Shown here: one piece after another, positions 55,736-64,000 of the stretch | Position numbering within the stretch: the stretch's first letter is position 1 | Layout: the number at the start of each line of letters is the position of its first letter | Source: DTPU01 sp963827855 | Lineage (GTDB): Bacteria > Planctomycetota > Phycisphaerae > Sedimentisphaerales > Anaerobacaceae | NCBI GenBank assembly: GCA_963827855.1 | Contig: CAWHBY010000002.1 | Span: forward strand, 682,001 to 746,000 | Reading direction: 5' to 3' | DNA: 64,000 nucleotides | Position numbers and translations under genes: made by a program | Notes under the pieces: model-generated | The model's database searches: none | Told to the model about the DNA's origin: nothing | What the model saw: only the letters and a program-made list of their open reading frames with translations

Positions 55736-55774
55736 TAAGGGTCAGCGGGATACCCGTCAGGGTGAGCGGAAAGC

Positions 55775-57325
55775 TCAAGGCATGGCGCTCGCCTGCTCGT
55801 CTGCGCCGATGTCGATCCGGCCGCCGACTACGCGATACCCCCCATCCATGTCTATCTGGCCGGACCCGGAACCGTATGCCGGATTGCCCTTGTTGATGCA
55901 GGGGGAGTCTGGCCGCAGGTGGTAGTCGCCGTCGTACCACACACCCGCCATCCAGAAGCCCGGCTGGATCAGTCGCGGGTCTGAACTGATGTTGCCTGTT
56001 CCGGTGTAGCTGCCTTGTATGCTGGAGTAGGTCACAGCAGGCACCGAGGTTGCATCCGCGGCAATCTCGCTGCCTCCATCCCAGAGGATGCAGTGGGTGA
56101 TGCGATGAATCCCCGAAGCCTGAGGCGTCCAACCGTAGAAGGCCAACGCCCTACCCGTCGCGGCCGCGTTGTCCGCCAGGGTGCCGCTGGTCATGGTCAA
56201 CGTGCCGTCCACGCAGCAGATAGCGCCACCCGCAGACAGGATCGCGTGCTCGGCGCGATTCCCGCTGAACACACAGTTGTCCACCACCGGACAGCTTCCT
56301 GCGGTATAGAGCCCCCCGCCACGTATGAACGCCCGGTTGCCCCGGATCGTGCAGTGTGAGACAGAGGGACTCCCGTAGATGGTATGGATGGCCCCCCCGC
56401 ATACGGCCCAGTTGCCCTCCAAGGTACATTCGACGATCGAGGGACTCCCCCGATGAATGTAGATCGCCCCGCCGTAGGAGTCCGCAAGGAGGCCATCGGC
56501 ACGGCCACCAATAATGGTGACACCCGCGAGCACGGCGTCGGAATCCACCTCCGAGGCTTCCACCACGTGGAAGCTGTTGTCATTCATGTCCACGAAGCCG
56601 GGTTGGTCATCTCCAGCCAGGTCGCCGCTCAGCACCGTCTGGAACTGCGCACTATTCCGGGCATCAGGATCAGGATTGAGGCATCCTGCGTAGCCTCCCT
56701 TGATGGCCACTCCACTCCTCATCCTGAAGCTGGCCTTCCTGTCACCCCGTGTGATCGCCTGGCCCTCATCGGGTGTATAGACGCCCTGGGCCACGAGAAT
56801 CTGGTCGCCAGACGCTGCCTGCAAGAGAGCGTCCTGTAGGCAGGTGTATGCAGTAGCCCATGTCCTGCCATCATGCACGGGTCCCGGCGCACCGCCATCC
56901 ACGTGCAGGCCGAGCCGGCCTGTGACGACGAACGGTATCCGCACGGCGACGGACTGCCGCCCACACTTGAAGATCCATAGTCCGGCATCCAGTGGGCCAA
57001 ACGACCCCGACAGGCCGCACACAGGACTCCAGGTGTCTGCGTAGTGGGTCGATGCCGGCCCTTCGAACACCAGCTCAACAATGAACCCCACTGGATCCAC
57101 AATGATGCGGGGAGTCCCGCCCAGATCGGACTCTGCCTGACCACTGTTCTCGTATACCTGGGTAGGTCCCTGAAAGAGGATCAGCTCAGCGGTCGTCGGT
57201 TCCATAGGATGGACGGTCCAACCCGTGGGCGGAACCTGGCCGGGGATCCAATAGACGCTGGCCTGAGCCTGGCTGATTTCCATCAGCAGGCCCCCCAGGA
57301 GACACACAACTCTCCACGCCTTCAT
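55775..57325 (-). CDS. Secreted right-handed beta-helix protein (choice-of-anchor Q type)
   Basis: A 516-residue protein starting at ATG 57325 (GAGAGGG upstream) with a signal peptide (MKAWRVVCLLGGLLMEISQA). An N-terminal beta domain of 130 residues precedes the beta-helix part (WATAYTCLQDALLQAASGDQ, GVAIKGGYAGCLNPDPDARN, SIVECTLEGNWAVCGGAIHT, SHCTIRGNRAFIRGGGLYTA). The C-terminus (HLRPDSPCINKGNPAYGSGS, GGRIDIGADE) is the choice-of-anchor Q tail. Such proteins are probably attached to the cell surface or act on polysaccharides. It is transcribed convergently with the oxidoreductases. Confidence 0.85.
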   Translation of the reverse strand: MKAWRVVCLLGGLLMEISQAQASVYWIPGQVPPTGWTVHPMEPTTAELILFQGPTQVYENSGQAESDLGGTPRIIVDPVGFIVELVFEGPASTHYADTWSPVCGLSGSFGPLDAGLWIFKCGRQSVAVRIPFVVTGRLGLHVDGGAPGPVHDGRTWATAYTCLQDALLQAASGDQILVAQGVYTPDEGQAITRGDRKASFRMRSGVAIKGGYAGCLNPDPDARNSAQFQTVLSGDLAGDDQPGFVDMNDNSFHVVEASEVDSDAVLAGVTIIGGRADGLLADSYGGAIYIHRGSPSIVECTLEGNWAVCGGAIHTIYGSPSVSHCTIRGNRAFIRGGGLYTAGSCPVVDNCVFSGNRAEHAILSAGGAICCVDGTLTMTSGTLADNAAATGRALAFYGWTPQASGIHRITHCILWDGGSEIAADATSVPAVTYSSIQGSYTGTGNISSDPRLIQPGFWMAGVWYDGDYHLRPDSPCINKGNPAYGSGSGQIDMDGGYRVVGGRIDIGADEQASAMP

Positions 57326-57606
57326 CGGAAGTGCCCTCTCTAGCATCTCTCGTCGCTCAGTCTACCTGCACTCCGCGATGACGCGGAGCACCGCCCTTAT
57401 ATCGGCCAGGCCAGAGCGGCCCACTCGGGAGCAACTGGGCCTATCCGCTGGAATCCTGCAGAATACGTATAAGTACGTACATCCCTGGAGCTGGAAGCCA
57501 AGGCGAGAAATACTCCGTTTACTTCTTTACGGGTCCTCGCAGCCGTGTATGATCTTTGCCACGGCTGACTCGTATCTTCATAGACCGAGAATTGAGGAGA
57601 CCGAAC

Positions 57607-58805
<1,199 letters not shown>

Positions 58806-58811
58806 TTGTAG

Positions 58812-59960
<1,149 letters not shown>

Positions 59961-60077
59961 AACAGAACTCAGAACTCAGAATCCAGAATCCAGAAGTGTG
60001 GGGAGGAACAAGGCTTGCTCACGCCTCTGCGCATGGGTGATCCACATTCTGAGTTCTGGGTTCTGAGTACTGGATTC
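59961..60077. repeat. Word-like inverted repeat tract (CAGAACT / CAGAATC words)
   Basis: Left arm 59961-59996 consists of AGAACTC, AGAACTC, AGAATCC, AGAATCC words. Right arm 60045-60077 is an approximate inverted copy (CATTCTGAGTTCTGGG, TTCTGAGTACTGGATT). It sits in the 156-base gap between the convergent nspC and gpsA genes, where it may serve both as a transcription end. Confidence 0.65.
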
Positions 60078-60116
60078 CCCAAGTTCCCATCGCAGGAAGA
60101 GCCTGCGATCGCCCTG

Positions 60117-61112
60117 CTATTCTGCGCGGAGCTGGCGGACCATGAGGTCCCGGATGGCCTGGTGCACGGGCTTGTGCTGGAAGATCACCTGATGGACCGC
60201 CTCCGTGATGGGCATCTCGACCCCCTTTTGTCTGGCCAGGGTCGCCACCGACTCGCAGGTGGTCACGCCTTCGATGACAGACTCGGTCGCAGCCAGGGCC
60301 TGCCCCGTGGTCTGGCCTCGGCCGATCCGCTCGCCATACGTGCGGTTACGGCCCTTGGGTGAGATGCAGGTCGTGACCAGGTCGCCCAGGCCCGCGAGCC
60401 CGGCAAAGGTCTCAGCCCTGGCCCCGCAGGCGAGGCCCAACCTGGAAATCTCGGCCAGGCCCCTGCTGAGCAGGGCCGCCTTGGCGTTGTCCCCTGCGCC
60501 CACGCCGTCGATGATACCCGCAGCGATGGCAATCACATTCTTGCAGGCAGACGCCATTTCCACGCCGATCAGGTCCCCGTTGGTGTACACCCGGAACCAG
60601 TCGGTGTTGAAGGTAACCTGGACCGCCTTGGCCAGGTCCTGATCCTGAGAGGCCACGCAGGCAGTGGCAGGCAGGCAACGCGCCAGCTCATCGGCTATCG
60701 TGGGACCACTGAGCACTGCGCATCGCACCTCTGCACCCAGGACGTCCCCCAGGATCTCGGAAGGACGCATGAGGGTGACGTTCTCGATCCCCTTGGTGAC
60801 AGATACGATGGGCACATCAGCATGGAAGTAGCCGCCCAGACGCCCCCAGATCCCCCGCATGTACTGGCACGGCACCGCTGATACGATCAGGTCTGCGCCG
60901 GCCAAAATGCTCGCGTCATGGCTGTCGAACTGAACGGCCTTGGGGACCCGGTAACCCGGCAGAAACCTCTTGTTCTCTCCGCACTTGCGGAATTCCTCAA
61001 GCTGCTGGCCATCGTAGCCCCAGATGCGAACGGGGACGTCCTTTTCAGCCAGCAGCATTGCCAGGACCGTGCCCATCGCACCATCGCCGATGATCGAAAC
61101 CGCCCGGAACAT
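60117..61112 (-). CDS. gpsA: Glycerol-3-phosphate dehydrogenase [NAD(P)+]
   Basis: A 331-residue cytosolic enzyme starting at ATG 61112 (MFRAVSIIGDGAMGTVLAML is the standard N-terminus). It reduces dihydroxyacetone phosphate to sn-glycerol-3-phosphate for phospholipid synthesis. Motifs are the GxGxxG-type GDGAMG, VSVTKGIENVTLMRPSEIL (catalytic Lys in TKG), GVEMASACKNVIAIAAGIID and GLAGLGDLVTTCISPKGRNR. The length is normal. It is divergent from the P-type ATPase gene. Confidence 0.96.
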   Translation of the reverse strand: MFRAVSIIGDGAMGTVLAMLLAEKDVPVRIWGYDGQQLEEFRKCGENKRFLPGYRVPKAVQFDSHDASILAGADLIVSAVPCQYMRGIWGRLGGYFHADVPIVSVTKGIENVTLMRPSEILGDVLGAEVRCAVLSGPTIADELARCLPATACVASQDQDLAKAVQVTFNTDWFRVYTNGDLIGVEMASACKNVIAIAAGIIDGVGAGDNAKAALLSRGLAEISRLGLACGARAETFAGLAGLGDLVTTCISPKGRNRTYGERIGRGQTTGQALAATESVIEGVTTCESVATLARQKGVEMPITEAVHQVIFQHKPVHQAIRDLMVRQLRAE

Positions 61113-61190
61113 AGCCGGCCATTTAACCACGGGATCAGGCCCATGGCAATGGCCTTCCACCCCTTCCCTCCGGGGTCCGCCATTACCCAC

Positions 61191-61219
61191 TTGAAAACTG
61201 ATCGCAAACCTAAGACAAT
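61191..61219 (+). promoter_or_regulatory. Candidate promoter of the P-type ATPase
   Basis: TTGAAA (61191-61196), a 17-base spacer and GACAAT (61214-61219). It lies 37 bases before the start at 61256. Confidence 0.4.
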
Positions 61220-61255
61220 TGGGGTTTTAGTGACGGTCTATAGAGAAGGTACCGC

Positions 61256-64000
61256 ATGAGACAACCATGGCATGAATCGTCTGACGAACTGGCCCAATCA
61301 CTCAAGACCCACGCCGGCAACGGCCTCTCGGCCGCCGAGGCCGAGGCCAGACTCGCCCAGTACGGTCCCAACCAGTTGAGGGAAAAACGCGGCAGATCCC
61401 CCCTCACGATCTTCCTGGACCAGTTCAGGAACTTCATGGTCTGGGTCCTGGTGGGGGCTGCGGTGGTCAGCGGCTTCATGGGCGAGTGGGTGGACACCCT
61501 GGCTATCGTGGCCATCGTCGTGCTGAATGCCGTTCTGGGTTTCGTACAGGAGTTCAGGGCGGAGAAGTCCCTGGCCGCACTCAAGAAGCTCTCTTCGCCC
61601 CAGTGCAAGGTGATCCGGGACGGAAACCGGACGATCGTGCCATCCGAGCATCTGGTGCCGGGTGACCTGGTGGAGCTGGAGGCCGGAGACCACGTCCCTG
61701 CGGATAGCCGCCTGGTCTGGATCACGTCGAATTTCGGTTCTCAGGAGGCCAGTCTCACGGGCGAGTCCACACCCGTGCTCAAGACCGTCGCCGCACTGGA
61801 CAGCCAGGAAGTCCCTCTCGCAGACCGGGTGAACATGGTCTACATGGGCACCTCGATAGTCTCCGGCCGGGGCCGGGCCGTGGTCGTTCAGACCGGCATG
61901 ACCACCGAGCTGGGCAAGATCGCGGGAATGATCCAGGAGATCGAACAGGACGACACGCCTCTGCAGAGGAAGCTCGAAGAATTCGGCAAGTGGCTGGTCT
62001 ATCTCTGCGGCGTTCTCGTGGTCCTGGTCTTCATCCTCGGGATTTGGCGCGGCGCGCAGGCCGAAGGGCATATGAGCCGCAGGCTGTTCGTCGACATGTT
62101 CATGACCTCGATCAGCCTGGCCGTGGCCGCGATCCCGGAGGGGCTGCCCGCAGTGGTCACCATCGCCCTGGCCCTGGGCGTTCAGCGGATGGTCAAACGC
62201 AACGCCCTGGTGCGGAAGCTCCCCTCTGTGGAGACCCTGGGCTGCGCCACCGTGATCTGCTCCGACAAGACCGGGACCCTGACCCGCAACGAGATGACCG
62301 TGCAGGCGGTGTACGCCGAGGGCAGGATCTTCCAGGTGACGGGGATCGGGTATGGGCCGCAGGGCCAGTTCCTGCTGGACTCCAAGACGATCAAGCCCGG
62401 CGACCATCCCCGCCTGATGGAGGTCCTGCGGTGCAGCGTACTGTGCAACGGGGCGCAATTGAGCCAGGCAGACGGCGTGTACAAGGTCCTGGGCGATCCC
62501 ACCGAAGGGGCCCTGCTCACGGCTGCAGCCAAGGCGGATCTGTACAAAGACGACCTGGAGAAGGCCTCGCCGTTCATCGAGGAGATCCCGTTCGATTCAG
62601 ATCGCAAAATGATGACCGTGATCCGCCAGCACGAGGGCCGGACGACGGCGTTCGTGAAGGGCGCACCGGACATCCTACTGTCCCATTGCACCCTGATCGA
62701 TGGCCCTGGTGGCAGGCGACCCCTGTCCGAGCAGGACAGAGCGGCCATATTGAAGGCAAACAACGACCTGGCCGACCAAGCCATGCGGGTGCTGGCCGTC
62801 GCAGACCGCGAGATCGAAGGCCGGCCCGAGCGATACGAGGCCCAGCACATTGAGAAGGACCTCGTCTTCCTGGGCCTGGCGGCCATGATCGATCCGCCTC
62901 GCGAGGAGGTCAAGCGGGCGATGGCCCAGTGCCAGAATGCCGGCATCCGGACGGTCATGATCACGGGCGACCACAAGAAGACCGCGGTGGCTATTGCCAA
63001 GCAGCTCGGATTCTTCCGCGAGGACTCGCTGGCCCTGACCGGCGAGGAACTGGACGGCTGGAGCGACGCCAAGTTGGCTGAGCAAATCGAGCGAGTCCCA
63101 GTCTACGCCCGCGTCTCACCTGAGCACAAACTCCGAATCGTGCGGGCCTGGCGAAAGAAGGGCCACGTGGTCGCCATGACCGGAGACGGGGTCAATGACG
63201 CGCCGGCCGTCAAGGAAGCGGACATTGGCGTTGCCATGGGCATCACCGGGACCGATGTGACCAAGGAAGTCTCAGACATGGTCGTGACGGACGACAATTT
63301 CGCATCGATCGTGGCAGCCGTGGAAGAGGGCCGCGGCATCTACGACAACATCCAGAAGTTCGTCCATTACCTGCTCTCCTGCAATGCCGGCGAGATCCTC
63401 GTGATGTTCCTGTCGTCGATCATCGGCATGCCCGTGCCCCTGCTGCCCATCCAGATCCTGTGGGTCAACTTGGTGACCGACGGCCTGCCCGCCCTGGCCC
63501 TCGGCGTGGACCCCATCGACAAGGACATCATGCGGCGCAAGCCCCGCAACGTAACCGAGCGGGTCATCACCGCAGACCGAGTCCGCCTCGTGCTTGGCCA
63601 GGGGTTGGTCATTTCGCTCTGCAGCCTCGCCGCATTCAGCTTCATCTACTATCTGGAGAATCGCACTGGCGTGGGCGAGGTCCTTGCAGCCGTGGTCGGC
63701 CTCGACTTCGCGAGACTGGGCGAGATCTTCACGGTTCCGGAGGCGATGCGGGAGGAGCTTCTCGGGAAGGCCCGCACGGTCGCGTTCATCGTCCTGGCCT
63801 TCTGCCAGGACTTCCACTCCTACAACTGCCGGAGCCAGACCCGATCGTTGTTCTCTCTGGGCGTCTTCTCGAACAAGAAGCTCATCGGCGCCACGATGGT
63901 GTCCATGACGCTCAACGGGCTGGCGATCTACTGCCCGTTCTTCCAGAAGTTCCTGAAGACCCAGCCACTGACGGCCATCGAGCTGATGATCGTGATCGGC
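61256..64000 (+). CDS. P2A-type cation (Ca2+-like) ATPase, partial
   Basis: 915 residues visible; the frame runs past the window end, so only the last membrane segment(s) are missing. The cation_ATPase_N domain starts at WHESSDELAQSLKTHAGNGL. Motifs are TGES in the actuator domain, PEGLP in M4, DKTGTLT with the phosphorylated Asp (about residue 338), KGAPD, MITGDHKKTA and TGDGVNDAPAVKEADIGVAM. The M4 PEGLP and the M5/M6 sequences (LLSCNAGEILVMF, QILWVNLVTDGLPALALG with N and D) fit SERCA-like Ca2+ or Mn2+ pumps. Ribosome site GAGAAGG precedes the ATG. An insertion after LGQGLVISLCSLAAFSFIYY is normal for the group. Confidence 0.95.
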   Translation, partial: MRQPWHESSDELAQSLKTHAGNGLSAAEAEARLAQYGPNQLREKRGRSPLTIFLDQFRNFMVWVLVGAAVVSGFMGEWVDTLAIVAIVVLNAVLGFVQEFRAEKSLAALKKLSSPQCKVIRDGNRTIVPSEHLVPGDLVELEAGDHVPADSRLVWITSNFGSQEASLTGESTPVLKTVAALDSQEVPLADRVNMVYMGTSIVSGRGRAVVVQTGMTTELGKIAGMIQEIEQDDTPLQRKLEEFGKWLVYLCGVLVVLVFILGIWRGAQAEGHMSRRLFVDMFMTSISLAVAAIPEGLPAVVTIALALGVQRMVKRNALVRKLPSVETLGCATVICSDKTGTLTRNEMTVQAVYAEGRIFQVTGIGYGPQGQFLLDSKTIKPGDHPRLMEVLRCSVLCNGAQLSQADGVYKVLGDPTEGALLTAAAKADLYKDDLEKASPFIEEIPFDSDRKMMTVIRQHEGRTTAFVKGAPDILLSHCTLIDGPGGRRPLSEQDRAAILKANNDLADQAMRVLAVADREIEGRPERYEAQHIEKDLVFLGLAAMIDPPREEVKRAMAQCQNAGIRTVMITGDHKKTAVAIAKQLGFFREDSLALTGEELDGWSDAKLAEQIERVPVYARVSPEHKLRIVRAWRKKGHVVAMTGDGVNDAPAVKEADIGVAMGITGTDVTKEVSDMVVTDDNFASIVAAVEEGRGIYDNIQKFVHYLLSCNAGEILVMFLSSIIGMPVPLLPIQILWVNLVTDGLPALALGVDPIDKDIMRRKPRNVTERVITADRVRLVLGQGLVISLCSLAAFSFIYYLENRTGVGEVLAAVVGLDFARLGEIFTVPEAMREELLGKARTVAFIVLAFCQDFHSYNCRSQTRSLFSLGVFSNKKLIGATMVSMTLNGLAIYCPFFQKFLKTQPLTAIELMIVIG

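Overview
The window looks like part of a Planctomycetota genome, most likely class Phycisphaerae. It is GC-rich and has wide gene spacing. Typical planctomycete families are present: discoidin/LamG-like surface proteins, choice-of-anchor and right-handed beta-helix proteins, a PEP-CTERM-type protein, twin-arginine Gfo/Idh oxidoreductases, a PQQ-repeat protein, an Hc1-like histone and a LolA-like DUF1571-type protein. No rRNA, phage, plasmid or CRISPR array is visible. Taxonomy is inferred from gene content only.

Layout. 1-3.8 kb (minus): a histidine kinase cut by the window edge, rex with a recognisable Rex operator and promoter, and comM. 3.9-8.8 kb: a cupin, a large discoidin protein (minus) and a PQQ beta-propeller protein. 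8.8-9.9 kb: remnants of REP-associated (Y1) transposases. 10-18.8 kb (plus): a GspC/PilP-like protein and a large secretin, then purD and an AsmA-like protein. 18.9-23.8 kb (minus): a FabZ-like dehydratase, the Hc1-like histone, an operon of HAD phosphatase, LolA-like protein and HPr-fusion protein, and a LysR regulator divergent from a family 4 uracil-DNA glycosylase. 24.6-30.3 kb: panB, an 800-base non-coding stretch, a rhomboid protease, tRNA-Pro(GGG), an HTH/pseudo-receiver protein, a DegT-type aminotransferase and a small membrane protein. 30.5-35 kb: an MBL-fold hydrolase, a metallophosphoesterase and an EF-hand membrane protein. 35-46 kb is a polysaccharide-use region: GH20 hexosaminidase, PL22 oligogalacturonate lyase with a second discoidin protein, a PEP-CTERM-like protein, a GH9 cellulase and a lipoprotein alpha/beta hydrolase. 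46-49.3 kb: two M16 peptidases (one catalytic, one without the zinc motif) and tRNA-Lys(CTT). 50-57.3 kb: two beta-helix proteins enclosing two Gfo/Idh/MocA oxidoreductases and two near-identical 181-bp inverted-repeat elements. 57.6-64 kb: carboxynorspermidine synthase and decarboxylase (spermidine synthesis), gpsA, and a P2A-type cation ATPase that runs off the end.

Three kinds of non-coding element stand out. MITE-A is a 181-bp element with 21-bp terminal inverted repeats flanked by TAA. MITE-B has ends CCCGCRTTTCTCAC flanked by CTAG, and several of its ends sit exactly on gene stop codons. The third kind is a set of intergenic tracts built from drifting 7-9 base 'words', often paired with an inverted copy. 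At least nine single-base frameshifts break seven otherwise intact genes (comM, the AsmA-like gene, MBL hydrolase, EF-hand protein, second discoidin protein, oligogalacturonate lyase, carboxynorspermidine synthase). This suggests residual indel errors in the assembly more than gene decay, although decay cannot be excluded from the sequence alone.
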